A DNA stretch of 64,000 bases from Microbacterium imperiale (GTDB lineage: Bacteria; Actinomycetota; Actinomycetes; Actinomycetales; Microbacteriaceae): contig NZ_JAGIOK010000001.1 of NCBI RefSeq assembly GCF_017876655.1, positions 2,046,001 to 2,110,000 on the forward strand, given 5' to 3'. This document shows, piece after piece, positions 1 through 9,593 of this stretch. Within the stretch, counting starts at the first letter, position 1, and each line of letters starts with the position of its first letter. The notes below the pieces were generated by a model, which was not told the DNA's origin, made no database searches, and was given only the letters and a program-made list of their open reading frames with translations. A program made the translations under genes and the position numbers.

Positions 1-51
1 GAGGGCCGGATCGGCGACGGCAGCTCCCGGCGCCGGCCGGCGGCGCGAACC

Positions 52-140
52 GCTGCCATAAGTCCTCAAGGACGCGGCTGGTTCGGCCGATTTACGGCGC
101 TGCGGCGCCGGACGGCCCGAAAATTGAGGAGTTGGCGCGT
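52..140. repeat. Palindromic intergenic repeat, copy 1
   Basis: This imperfect inverted repeat lies directly downstream of purD. The left arm holds GCCATAAGTCCTCAAG (57-72) and the right arm holds AATTGAGGAGTTGGC (121-135). The arms share the complementary core TCCTCAA / TTGAGGA, and the middle is GC-rich and itself self-complementary around 95-110. The same right-arm core (TTGAGGAGTTGG) recurs at 40482-40493 with a better left arm, so this looks like a dispersed palindromic (REP-like) element. No open reading frame in it looks real. Confidence 0.55.
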
Positions 141-186
141 ATGCGGGCGACCGCTTGGGTCGACCACCCGGCCGGGGCCGCCGGGC

Positions 187-1458
<1,272 letters not shown>

Positions 1459-1464
1459 CCGGCC

Positions 1465-1486
1465 AGCCTACCGACCGCGTTAGCGT
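1465..1486. promoter_or_regulatory. Divergent leaderless promoters of purD and the SCP-like gene
   Basis: On the minus strand TAGGCT (1465-1470) is followed by 6 nt and the purD GTG. On the plus strand TAGCGT (1481-1486) is followed by 7 nt and ATG 1494. Both fit the actinobacterial TANNNT -10 rule with transcription starting at the start codon. The -35 boxes are not obvious. Inferred from spacing only. Confidence 0.55.
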
Positions 1487-1493
1487 AGGACCC

Positions 1494-1862
1494 ATGGCCC
1501 GCAGCATCCTCACCGCCGACGGCCGCGCCGCCCTGGCCGCGGTCGCGACCGCCCGAGACGCGGGCGAGAAGCCGGCGCGCACCGACCTCGCGACGGCCGT
1601 GCGCTATCTGCTGCAGCTGCTGGTCGAGAAGGCGCCGGGCAACGCGGTCGAGATGCGTGTGCCGCCCTTCGGTGCCGTGCAAGTCGTCGAGGGTCCGCGC
1701 CACACGCGGGGCACCCCGCCGAACGTCGTCGAGACCGACCCCCTGACCTGGATCGACCTCGCCACCGGCGTGCTGGCATGGACGGATGCCGCGTCGGCGG
1801 GCCGCCTGTCCGCGTCGGGTACCCGCGCCGATCTCACCGCCCTGCTGCCACTGCGCCCCTGA
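1494..1862 (+). CDS. Bacterial SCP-ortholog (sterol carrier family) protein
   Basis: A 122-residue soluble protein of the small sterol-carrier-like family found next to purD in many actinobacteria. The family has an SCP2-like fold, but ligand and role are unknown. No catalytic motif is visible; a hydrophobic helix at residues 33-48 (ATAVRYLLQLLVEKA) and the VPPFGAVQVVEG strand pair fit the fold. ATG 1494 follows a TAGCGT -10 box by 7 nt and no Shine-Dalgarno is present, so translation is probably leaderless. It is transcribed divergently from purD. Family assignment is from recognised sequence pattern; function is not claimed. Confidence 0.75.
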   Translation: MARSILTADGRAALAAVATARDAGEKPARTDLATAVRYLLQLLVEKAPGNAVEMRVPPFGAVQVVEGPRHTRGTPPNVVETDPLTWIDLATGVLAWTDAASAGRLSASGTRADLTALLPLRP

Positions 1863-1899
1863 CCGCCCGGGGTGGCTCAGGCGGTGCGACAATAGAGGC

Positions 1900-2223
1900 A
1901 TGGCTGAGGAGATCACCGAACGGGTCGAGTCGGCGCGCGTGCGCCGCGTGCCCAAGTACAGCGTCTTCCTCCTGCTCGGGGCGGCCGTCGGCATCATCGC
2001 CGCCCTCGCGCTCACCTTCGGCATCTCGGACGGCGGGGTCAGCACCAGCACGGGCCTCGAGTACTCGGTCGGTCAGGTGTTCGGCTTCATCGCGCTCGGC
2101 GCGATCCCCGTCGGCATGGCGCTGGGCGGGGTCGTCGCGCTCATCCTCGACCGGTCGGCGCGGCGTCGCTCGCGCGAGGTGCGCATCGTCCACGAGCGCG
2201 TGCGCTCCACCGACGCCGCCTGA
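1900..2223 (+). CDS. Small two-helix membrane protein of unknown function
   Basis: A 107-residue protein with two predicted membrane helices: residues about 22-42 (SVFLLLGAAVGIIAALALTF) and about 60-84 (VFGFIALGAIPVGMALGGVVALIL), and a basic C-terminal tail (DRSARRRSREVR). I do not recognise a named family. ATG 1900 is chosen over upstream in-frame starts because those overlap the SCP-like gene and because GACAAT (1888-1893) lies 6 nt upstream, fitting a leaderless -10 box. The gene ends 27 bases from the convergent gene on the minus strand. Confidence 0.7.
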   Translation: MAEEITERVESARVRRVPKYSVFLLLGAAVGIIAALALTFGISDGGVSTSTGLEYSVGQVFGFIALGAIPVGMALGGVVALILDRSARRRSREVRIVHERVRSTDAA

Positions 2224-2250
2224 GCTGCGGCATCCGTCCGCGGTCTCGCC

Positions 2251-2862
2251 TCAGGCGATCTCGGCGATGATCGGCGCGATCGCGGCGTCGAAGGCCGCGA
2301 TGTCGCTGCGGAGCCCGTCGGTCACGGCGATGGTGAGCGATCCGATCCACCACACGCCCCGCTGGCTGAGGGGCAGCACCTGCACGTTGAGCTCGAACGA
2401 GTGCGCGCGTCGCCCGATGCGGCGCTCGTGCTGGGCCAGCGCTCCCGCATAGGCGCGGTACGCGACGGCGCCCGCCGAGTCGCTGCGCGCGGCGTAGCGA
2501 GCTTGCACGTCTCGCGCGAAGGCGACGGCTCGCGCGGCGTGCGGGCGCATCTCGCGCTCGAGCAGGTCGAAGCCCTCGGTCGGCAGGGCGACCAGCGTGT
2601 CGAAGCCCGCGACGAGGTCGAGGGGAACCGGCGAGGGATGCGCGAGCGGCTCGACCGTCATCGCGAAGTAGGCGCGCCACTGCCGCTCGAGCTCGTGCTG
2701 CTCGTCCGCCGACCGGTCGGGCGGTGTCGCGTCGATGCCACGCAGGTGGGGCAGCTCGTCGGGAGATCGGACCCCGAGCGCTTGCCGAAGGTAGAGGGCG
2801 ACGACGGTCGGTGCCGAGGCATCCTCTCGCACCACCCACTCCGGAGCACCCGCCGCATTCAT
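2251..2862 (-). CDS. Hypothetical protein, about 203 residues
   Basis: I do not recognise this protein. It is soluble-looking, rich in Ala, Arg and Glu, with a Trp-containing N-terminus (EWVVRED), a helical middle, and a C-terminal strand-like stretch ending WWIGSLTIAVTDG. Codon structure is consistent with a real gene: high third-position GC and an uninterrupted frame. The ATG at 2862 is preferred over the upstream in-frame start at 2931 because TAAACT sits 7 nt before it (leaderless pattern) and because the longer version would run through the nagE terminator hairpin. Confidence 0.6.
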   Translation of the reverse strand: MNAAGAPEWVVREDASAPTVVALYLRQALGVRSPDELPHLRGIDATPPDRSADEQHELERQWRAYFAMTVEPLAHPSPVPLDLVAGFDTLVALPTEGFDLLEREMRPHAARAVAFARDVQARYAARSDSAGAVAYRAYAGALAQHERRIGRRAHSFELNVQVLPLSQRGVWWIGSLTIAVTDGLRSDIAAFDAAIAPIIAEIA

Positions 2863-2892
2863 GGCGCCCAGTTTAGATCCGCCGGTGACGCG

Positions 2893-2939
2893 GACGGCCG
2901 GTGCCGGCAGCGTTCGCGACGCGCCCGGCACCGGCCGTC
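2893..2939 (-). terminator. Strong terminator hairpin after nagE
   Basis: A perfect 15-bp stem, GACGGCCGGTGCCGG (2893-2907) with its complement at 2925-2939, and a 17-nt loop that can extend with a further GCGT/ACGC pairing. It lies 6 bases beyond the nagE stop codon. There is no T-run, as is common in high-GC actinobacteria. Confidence 0.75.
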
Positions 2940-2944
2940 GAAGG

Positions 2945-4876
2945 TCACACGAACTCGATCGTGGCCTGTGCGTTGTTCAGCACGATGACCGGCGTGATCG
3001 GGTTGTATCCGGCCGAACGGATCGCCGCGGCGTCGAACCGCAGCAGCGGCCGGCCGGCGTGGACCCGCTCGCCCTGCTGCACGAGCGGCTGGAACCCCGA
3101 GCCCTTCATGTCGACGGTGTCGATGCCGACGTGGATGAGCAGCTCGGTGCCGTCGTCCAGGGTCACGCCGATCGCGTGGCCGGTGGGGAACACGGTCGTG
3201 ACCGTGCCCTCGGCGGGAGCGACGACGGTGTCGCCGCTCGGTTCGATCGCCACGCCGGGGCCCATCGTCCCCTGCGCGAAGACCGGGTCGGGCACGGCCG
3301 ACAGCGGCAGCACCGCGCCGGCGACCGGCTGCGTCAGGCGGATCACCGTGGCGGTGGCGGTTCCGCCGGCCGCGTGCGGCGTCTCGGTGCGGGCGTCGCT
3401 GCCGGCGGGCGCACTGCGCGTGACACTGCGGCCGGCGAGGACGTCATCCATCGCGTCCTTGACGAACTGCACGTTGAGTCCGTAGACGACCTGGACAGAC
3501 TTCGCGCCCGAGACGATCGTGCCGGCGGCACCCGCGCGCTTGAGGGCGGCGTCGTCGACGCGCGAGGTGTCGGCGACCTCGAGTCGCAGCCGGGTGGCGC
3601 AGTTGTCGAGCTGGACGATGTTGTCCTTCCCGCCGAGGCCCGCGACGAAACGTTCCGCTGTGTCGGCGTAGTCGCCACGGGGGGCGGTGGCCGCTGAGGC
3701 GTCGAGCGACTCGTCGTCGTCCTCGCGTCCGGGAGTCTTCAGGCGGAACTTCAGGATGAGGAAGCGGAACACCACGAAGTACACCGCGAACCAGAAGACG
3801 CCCATCACCGGGATCATCCAGGGGTTCTGCGCGAGCGGGTTCATCCAGCCGAGGACGAGGTCGATGAAGCCGGCCGAGAAGCCGAAGCCCATGCGTGTCG
3901 GCAGGAGCGCGGCGATGAAGACCGAGATGCCGGTGAAGACGGCGTGCACGAGGTAGAGCCACGGCGCGAGGAACATGAACGCGAACTCGAGCGGCTCGGT
4001 GACGCCGACGAAGAACGACGCGAAGGCGGCCGAGAGCAGGATGCCCGACGCCATCTTCTTGCGCTTGGTCTTGGCGGTGACGTACATCGCGAGGGCGGCG
4101 CCGGGGAGGCCGAACATCATGATCGGGAAGAAGCCGGTCATGTACTGTCCCGTGACCCCGAAGACGCCCTCGCCGCCGGAGCCGGCGAGGAAGTTGTTGA
4201 GATCGTTGATGCCGGCGACGTCGAACCAGAACACCGAGTTCAGGGCGTGGTGCAGGCCGAGGGGGATGAGCAGGCGGTTGAGGAAGCCGTAGATGCCGGC
4301 GCCCACGGGGCCGAGCGTCGAGATCCACTCGCCGAAGATCACGAGGCCGGTGTAGACGACGGGCCAGACGAAGAACAGCACGGCGGCGACGACGAGCGAG
4401 ACGCCGGCGGTCACGATCGCCACCGACCGCTTGCCCGAGAAGAACGACAGGGCGTCGGGCAGCTTGACGTCCTTGAAACGGTTGTAGGCCCAGGCGCCGA
4501 TGAGGCCGCAGATGATGCCGATGAAGACGTTCTGCACCTTGCCGAATGCGGGGTCGACCTCGGCGACATCCTCGACGCCGATGAGGCCGGCAACGGTGGC
4601 CGGGTTCAGCAGGGTCGTCACCGTGAGCCACGAGACGAGGCCGGCCAGAGCAGAGGTGCCGTCGGACTTGTTCGCCATGCCGATCGAGATACCGATCGCG
4701 AACAGCAGCGCCATGTTGTCGATCAGTGCCCCGCCGGCCGCGGCGAGGAACGTCGAGACGAGATTGCTGCCGGCGACCGAGGTGATCCAGTAGCTGATGC
4801 CGACGAGGATGGCGGCGACGGGCAGGACGGCGACGGGCAGCATGATCGATCTGCCGAGTCGTTGGAAGAATTTCAC
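2945..4876 (-). CDS. nagE: PTS N-acetylglucosamine permease, EIICBA fusion
   Basis: Membrane phosphotransferase permease that imports and phosphorylates N-acetylglucosamine. All three domains are in one 643-residue chain. EIIC (about 1-380) is polytopic, with GVTEPLEF at 291-298 and NRLLIPLGLHHALN (200-213), which resembles NagE/NagP rather than glucose PtsG. EIIB carries the phospho-cysteine Cys426 in DNCATRL. EIIA (about 525-643) has FPTGHAIG (His567) and LLIHVGIDTV (His582, the phospho-site). Length matches NagE (about 650). GGAGTG lies 8 nt before the ATG. It is divergent from the ROK regulator and nagB, which metabolise the product. Substrate is inferred from motif and context. Confidence 0.92.
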   Translation of the reverse strand: MKFFQRLGRSIMLPVAVLPVAAILVGISYWITSVAGSNLVSTFLAAAGGALIDNMALLFAIGISIGMANKSDGTSALAGLVSWLTVTTLLNPATVAGLIGVEDVAEVDPAFGKVQNVFIGIICGLIGAWAYNRFKDVKLPDALSFFSGKRSVAIVTAGVSLVVAAVLFFVWPVVYTGLVIFGEWISTLGPVGAGIYGFLNRLLIPLGLHHALNSVFWFDVAGINDLNNFLAGSGGEGVFGVTGQYMTGFFPIMMFGLPGAALAMYVTAKTKRKKMASGILLSAAFASFFVGVTEPLEFAFMFLAPWLYLVHAVFTGISVFIAALLPTRMGFGFSAGFIDLVLGWMNPLAQNPWMIPVMGVFWFAVYFVVFRFLILKFRLKTPGREDDDESLDASAATAPRGDYADTAERFVAGLGGKDNIVQLDNCATRLRLEVADTSRVDDAALKRAGAAGTIVSGAKSVQVVYGLNVQFVKDAMDDVLAGRSVTRSAPAGSDARTETPHAAGGTATATVIRLTQPVAGAVLPLSAVPDPVFAQGTMGPGVAIEPSGDTVVAPAEGTVTTVFPTGHAIGVTLDDGTELLIHVGIDTVDMKGSGFQPLVQQGERVHAGRPLLRFDAAAIRSAGYNPITPVIVLNNAQATIEFV

Positions 4877-4911
4877 GGGTCACTCCGATGTGCGCGGGGT
4901 CGGGACGTTCC

Positions 4912-4956
4912 ACAGTATTGTTTAAGAACGTTTCCGAATTATTTCTCGGAGACTGT
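4912..4956. promoter_or_regulatory. AT-rich divergent control region nagE / ROK regulator
   Basis: This 45-bp block is strikingly AT-rich against its surroundings and is bounded by the inverted pair ACAGT (4912-4916) and ACTGT (4952-4956). It contains TTGTTT, the palindromic hexamer AACGTT (4927-4932) and CCGA...TCGG (4935-4949). It probably holds the divergent promoters and the ROK operator. No DasR/NagR-type dre site is seen. Confidence 0.5.
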
Positions 4957-4961
4957 ACTCG

Positions 4962-6119
4962 ATGGGAGAGCGGATGACCATGACGACGTCGGCAGCGGGC
5001 GCATCGACGCGCTCACGCGGTCGCCGCATCCGCCCCGAAGACGCACGCAGCAACAACCGCCGTCTCGTGCTGCAGGCCCTGTACCGGCAGGACGGCCTCT
5101 CGCGCGCGGACATCGCCCGCGCCACGGGCCTGTCGCAGGTCACGATCTCGGACCTCGTCGGCGAACTCGTGGACGAAGGCCTCGTCGTCGAGCGCGGGGC
5201 CGGTCGCCGCAGGGGACCGGGCGCCCCCTCCCGCGCTCTCGCGCTCGCCCGCAGTGCGCGCAACGTCGTCGCCGTGTCGATCTCGAGCGGCGATACGTTC
5301 GAGGGCGTCGTCGTCGACCTCGCCGGCACGGTCCTCGTGCGCGAGGTGGTCGACCGGCGCGGCGCGACCGGTGATGAGGCCGCGACCCTGCTCGGCGACC
5401 TCGTCGAGCGCCTGACCGCCCGCGCCGAGGCGCCCGTGCTGGGCATCGGGGTGTCGACTCCCGGCATCGTCGACGGCGCCGGCGTCGTGCGTGAGTCGTC
5501 GCACCTGGCCTGGACGGATGTCGCCCTGCGCGAGATCCTGCACGAGCGCACGTCTTTGCCGGTCGCGGTCGCGAACGGCCTGAACGCCGCGGGTATCGGC
5601 GAGCTCAGCCATGGGCAGGTCGATCACGATCTGCTCCTCGTCCGTATCGGCGCCGGGGTCGGCGCGGCGGCGATCATCGACGGCGCGGTCGTGCACGGCC
5701 GCAACTGGACCGCGGGCGAACTGGGCCACGTCGTCGTGACCGAGGGCACCGGTCCCGTCTGCGCGTGCGGACGAACCGGATGCCTCGAGGCATGGATCTC
5801 GGTGCCGAAGCTCGAGGCTCGCGTCGCCGCAGCTCCCGACGCCGATGCGGCGGCCGATCGCCGGCGCGAGGCCGGGCGGTGCCTGGGCATCGCCCTCGCG
5901 CCGCTCATCGCCACGCTCGGACTGACCGACGTCGTGCTGAGCGGCCCCGCGGCCCTGCTCGACGGGGTGCTCATCGACGCGGCGCGCGAGGCGATCGGCG
6001 CCCGCGTGCTGCCGATCGTCTTCGATGACCTGATCCTCCGCCGCGCCGAGGGCGACGGCGACCTGCGGCTGCGGGGCGCGGCGGCCCTCGTGCTGAGCGA
6101 GACCCTCGGCCTCACCTGA
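4962..6119 (+). CDS. ROK-family transcriptional regulator of the nag locus
   Basis: DNA-binding sugar-responsive regulator. A winged-helix domain (about residues 25-85: NNRRLVLQALYRQDGLSRADIARATGLSQVTISDLV) is followed by a ROK sugar-kinase-like domain. The ROK zinc motif CACGRTGCLEAW is intact, with Cys267, Cys269 and Cys274. The protein is 385 residues. It is divergent from nagE and 34 bases upstream of nagB, so it probably senses an amino-sugar ligand and controls both. The start is uncertain: ATG 4962 has GGAGA 9 nt upstream, but ATG 4974 or 4980 could use GGGAGAG. The domain content is the same with each. Confidence 0.88.
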   Translation: MGERMTMTTSAAGASTRSRGRRIRPEDARSNNRRLVLQALYRQDGLSRADIARATGLSQVTISDLVGELVDEGLVVERGAGRRRGPGAPSRALALARSARNVVAVSISSGDTFEGVVVDLAGTVLVREVVDRRGATGDEAATLLGDLVERLTARAEAPVLGIGVSTPGIVDGAGVVRESSHLAWTDVALREILHERTSLPVAVANGLNAAGIGELSHGQVDHDLLLVRIGAGVGAAAIIDGAVVHGRNWTAGELGHVVVTEGTGPVCACGRTGCLEAWISVPKLEARVAAAPDADAAADRRREAGRCLGIALAPLIATLGLTDVVLSGPAALLDGVLIDAAREAIGARVLPIVFDDLILRRAEGDGDLRLRGAAALVLSETLGLT

Positions 6120-6153
6120 ACGAACAGACCAGACCGACCCGAAAGGCAACGCC

Positions 6154-6939
6154 ATGGCAGAAGTGATCATCGTCCGCGACGAGCAGGAGGCCGGCCGCCT
6201 GGTGGGCGATGCGATCGTCGACCTCGTCCGCACGCGCCCCGACGCGGTGCTGGGCCTGGCCACCGGATCGACCCCGCTCGCGGTGTACCGGCACCTCGCC
6301 GAGCGGGTGCGCGGCGACGACATCGACGTCTCGCGCGTGCGCGGTTTCGCGCTCGACGAGTACGTGGGTCTGCCCGCCGGCCACCCCGAGAGCTACCGCC
6401 GGGTCATCGAGCGCGAGGTCGTCGAGCCGCTGGGGCTGACCCCCGAGAACATCCGCGTCCCGAGCGGCGAGCTCGAGGGCATCGAGACCGCCGGCGAGGA
6501 GTACGAGGCGGCGATCCGCGCCGCCGGCGGCGTCGACCTGCAGATCCTCGGCATCGGACGCACCGGGCACATCGGCTTCAACGAGCCGGGCAGCTCGCTC
6601 GCGTCGTCGACCCGGGTCAAGACCCTCACCGAAGAGACCCGCGCCGACAATGCGCGTTTCTTCGCCTCGCCCGACGAGGTGCCGATGCACTGCATCACGC
6701 AGGGCATCGGCACGATCCTGCGCGCCCGTCACCTCGTGCTGCTGGCATTCGGCGAGGCCAAGGCCGCCGCGGTGGCCGCCGCGGTGGAAGGCCCCGTGAG
6801 CACCTCCGCTCCCGGTTCTGCGGTGCAGCTGCATCCGCACGTCACCGTCGTCGTCGACGAGGCCGCCGCGGCATCTCTCGCCCAGGCTCCCTACTACCGG
6901 CACGCGTGGGCGAACAAGCCGGCCTGGCAGGGGATCTGA
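6154..6939 (+). CDS. nagB: Glucosamine-6-phosphate deaminase
   Basis: Converts glucosamine 6-phosphate to fructose 6-phosphate and ammonia, the last step of amino-sugar catabolism into glycolysis. The protein has 261 residues (E. coli NagB 266). Visible motifs are LGLATGSTPLAVY (about 33-45), FALDEYVGLP (about 67-76) and LGIGRTGHIGFNEPGSS, which carries the catalytic His region. A GAAAGG Shine-Dalgarno precedes the ATG, and the gene lies 34 bases after the ROK regulator, probably co-transcribed. nagA, the deacetylase that makes its substrate, is not in this window. Confidence 0.95.
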   Translation: MAEVIIVRDEQEAGRLVGDAIVDLVRTRPDAVLGLATGSTPLAVYRHLAERVRGDDIDVSRVRGFALDEYVGLPAGHPESYRRVIEREVVEPLGLTPENIRVPSGELEGIETAGEEYEAAIRAAGGVDLQILGIGRTGHIGFNEPGSSLASSTRVKTLTEETRADNARFFASPDEVPMHCITQGIGTILRARHLVLLAFGEAKAAAVAAAVEGPVSTSAPGSAVQLHPHVTVVVDEAAAASLAQAPYYRHAWANKPAWQGI

Positions 6940-6994
6940 TCGCGTCGCAGCGGCCGGCGCCGGACGGGCGGCGCTCGGGCGTCGCCCGTGCCGG

Positions 6995-7000
6995 TACTCT
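6995..7000 (+). promoter_or_regulatory. Leaderless -10 box of purM
   Basis: TACTCT followed by exactly 7 nt and GTG 7008, with no Shine-Dalgarno. It marks the boundary between the nag transcript and the purM-purF transcript. Confidence 0.5.
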
Positions 7001-7007
7001 GGATGCC

Positions 7008-8126
7008 GTGGCCTCGAGTCCCACTGATCCCTATACCCAAGCCGGTGTCGACACGGCGGCGGGAGACCTCGCCGTCGAACTGATGAAGTCGGCCGTCCGT
7101 CGCACCCACGGTGCCGAAGTGCTCGGCGGGGTCGGCGGCTTCGCCGGACTCTTCGATGCAACGGCGCTGCTCGGCTACACGAAGCCGCTGCTGGCGACCT
7201 CGACCGACGGCGTCGGCACGAAGGTCGCGATCGCGCAGGCCATCGACAAGCACGACACGATCGGGCAGGACCTGGTCGGGATGGTCGTCGACGACATCGT
7301 GGTGGTGGGCGCCAAGCCCCTGTTCATGACCGACTACATCGCGTGCGGCAAGGTCGTGCCCGAGCGGATCGCCGACATCGTGCGCGGCATCGCCGACGGC
7401 TGCTCGGCGACGGGGACGGCCCTCGTCGGCGGCGAGACCGCCGAGCACCCCGGTCTTCTCGGGGTGAACGACTACGACGTCGCGGGAGCCGCGACCGGCG
7501 TCGTCGAGTCCGAGCAGGTGCTGGGCGCCGAGCGCGTCCGCGACGGCGACGTCGTGCTCGCACTCGCCTCGAGCGGCCCGCACTCCAACGGCTACTCGCT
7601 GATCCGTCACATCATCTCGGGCGCGGGCATCGGCTACGGCGACCACGCCGCCGACTTCGGACGGACGTGGGGCGAGCAGCTGCTCGAGCCGACTCGTCTG
7701 TACACCTCGCCGCTGCTGCGCCTCATCGGCCAGCTCGGCGACGGCCTGCACTCGCTCAGCCACGTGACCGGTGGCGGCATCGCGGCGAACCTGGCGCGGG
7801 TTCTTCCCCGCGGCACCTGGGTCGACGTCGACCGTTCGACCTGGTCGCCCTCGCCGGTGTTCCGTGTCCTGGCCGACCTGGGTGGCCTGGACGTGCAGCG
7901 CACCGAGGGCACGTGGAACCTGGGCGTCGGCTTCTTCGCCGTCGTCGCGCCCGAGGCGGCGGATGCCGCGATCGCCGCGCTCGCCGCCGATGGCATCGAC
8001 ACGTGGCAGGCGGGCGTCGTCTCGACCGGTCCCCGCCCTGACGGCGACTACGAGCAGGGCGCGAAGGGCGTGGACGGCGGCGCCGTGCGCCTCGTCGGCG
8101 GATACCGCGAAGCAGGAGCGAAGTAA
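7008..8126 (+). CDS. purM: Phosphoribosylformylglycinamidine cyclo-ligase (AIR synthetase)
   Basis: Fifth step of purine synthesis: ATP-dependent ring closure of FGAM to AIR. The protein has 372 residues, slightly longer than the E. coli enzyme (345). Family motifs include LLATSTDGVGTKVAIAQ, GMVVDDIVVVGAKPLFMTDY, GGETAEHPG and HVTGGGIAANLARVLP. GTG 7008 is chosen because the longer in-frame start at 6906 lies inside nagB and because TACTCT lies 7 nt before the GTG (leaderless). purF follows after 6 bases. Confidence 0.95.
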   Translation: MASSPTDPYTQAGVDTAAGDLAVELMKSAVRRTHGAEVLGGVGGFAGLFDATALLGYTKPLLATSTDGVGTKVAIAQAIDKHDTIGQDLVGMVVDDIVVVGAKPLFMTDYIACGKVVPERIADIVRGIADGCSATGTALVGGETAEHPGLLGVNDYDVAGAATGVVESEQVLGAERVRDGDVVLALASSGPHSNGYSLIRHIISGAGIGYGDHAADFGRTWGEQLLEPTRLYTSPLLRLIGQLGDGLHSLSHVTGGGIAANLARVLPRGTWVDVDRSTWSPSPVFRVLADLGGLDVQRTEGTWNLGVGFFAVVAPEAADAAIAALAADGIDTWQAGVVSTGPRPDGDYEQGAKGVDGGAVRLVGGYREAGAK

Positions 8127-8132
8127 CACCAC

Positions 8133-9593
8133 ATGTGCGGAATCGTCGGCATCGTCGGGCAGTCCCCGGCGAACCAGGAGATCTACGACGCCCTTCTGCT
8201 GCTGCAGCACCGCGGCCAGGACTCGACGGGAATCGCGACGGCCGAGGGCAACGGCGTCTTCCACATCTTCAAGGCGAACGGGCAGGTCCGCGAGGCCGTC
8301 CGCACGCGTGACATGCGTTCGCTGCTCGGAAACATCGGGCTGGGTCACGTCCGCTACGCGACGAAGGGGACGGCGTCGAGCGAGGAAGAGGCGCAGCCCT
8401 TCTACGTCAACGCGCCGTACGGCATCGTCCTGGTCCACAACGGCAACCTCACCAACACCCGTGAGCTGACCGACGAGCTGTTCCGCAACGATCGCCGGCA
8501 CCTGAACACCAGCTCCGACACCGAGCTGCTGGTGAACGTCCTCGCGAACGAGCTGCAGACCACGATCTCGGGACTCGCGCTCGACCCCGACCAGGTGTTC
8601 CAGGCCGTCGAGCGCGTCCACGAGCGCGTCGAGGGCTCGTATGCGGCGATCGCCCTCATCGCGGGGCACGGCCTGTTGGCGTTCCGCGACCCGTTCGGCA
8701 TCCGTCCTCTCATCCTGGGTACGCGCCGGGCCGAGAACGGCCGTGACGAGTGGACCGTGGCGTCCGAGTCGCTCGTGCTCGAGAACGGCGGCTTCGAGGT
8801 CGTCCGCGACGTCGAGCCCGGCGAGGCGGTCTTCATCGACGCCGAGGGCACTCTTCACTCGCGTCAGTGCGCCGCGCAGACCCAGCTCGCGCCGTGCTCG
8901 TTCGAGTACGTCTACCTGGCGCGTCCCGACTCGATCATGAACGGCATCTCGGTCTACGAGGCGCGCCTGCGCATGGGCGAGCGCCTGGCCGACACGATCG
9001 CCAAGTACACGCCGCAGGGCGCGATCGACGTCGTCATGCCGATCCCCGACTCGTCGCGACCCGCTGCGATGCAGGTCGCGCGCAAGCTCGGCATCGAGTA
9101 CCGCGAGGGCTTCTACAAGAACCGCTACGTCGGCCGGACGTTCATCATGCCGGGCCAGGCGGTGCGCAAGAAGAGCGTGCGGCAGAAGCTGAACGCGATG
9201 TCGAGCGAGTTCAAGGGCAAGAACGTCCTGCTCATCGACGACTCGATCGTGCGCGGCACGACCTCGAAAGAGATCATCCAGATGGCGCGGGATGCCGGTG
9301 CCAAGAGCGTCACGTTCGCCTCGGCGGCGCCGCCGGTGCGCTACCCGCACGTGTACGGCATCAACATGCCGTCGCGCCACGAGCTCATCGCGCATGATCG
9401 CACGATCCCCGAGATCGCTCGTGAGCTCGGTTGCGACTACCTCGTGTACCAGGAGATCGACGATCTCAAGGCGGCGATCGTCGAGGGCACCGGCATCACC
9501 GATCTCGACATGAGCTGCTTCGACGGCCGCTACGTCACCGGCACCGTGACCGACGAGTACCTGAGCTGGGTCGAGGGCACCCAGCAGTCGTGA
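8133..9593 (+). CDS. purF: Amidophosphoribosyltransferase
   Basis: Committing step of purine synthesis: glutamine plus PRPP gives phosphoribosylamine, the substrate of PurD. The protein has 486 residues. The Ntn glutaminase begins MCGIVGIVG, so Cys2 is the nucleophile after Met removal and there is no propeptide. The PRPP loop VLLIDDSIVRGTT is at 365-377. The cysteines that hold the Fe-S cluster in Bacillus-type enzymes are not apparent (PPVRYPHVYGIN where that type has Cys), so it resembles the E. coli-type enzyme. It is 6 bases after purM and overlaps the MFS gene by 4 bases. Confidence 0.96.
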   Translation: MCGIVGIVGQSPANQEIYDALLLLQHRGQDSTGIATAEGNGVFHIFKANGQVREAVRTRDMRSLLGNIGLGHVRYATKGTASSEEEAQPFYVNAPYGIVLVHNGNLTNTRELTDELFRNDRRHLNTSSDTELLVNVLANELQTTISGLALDPDQVFQAVERVHERVEGSYAAIALIAGHGLLAFRDPFGIRPLILGTRRAENGRDEWTVASESLVLENGGFEVVRDVEPGEAVFIDAEGTLHSRQCAAQTQLAPCSFEYVYLARPDSIMNGISVYEARLRMGERLADTIAKYTPQGAIDVVMPIPDSSRPAAMQVARKLGIEYREGFYKNRYVGRTFIMPGQAVRKKSVRQKLNAMSSEFKGKNVLLIDDSIVRGTTSKEIIQMARDAGAKSVTFASAAPPVRYPHVYGINMPSRHELIAHDRTIPEIARELGCDYLVYQEIDDLKAAIVEGTGITDLDMSCFDGRYVTGTVTDEYLSWVEGTQQS

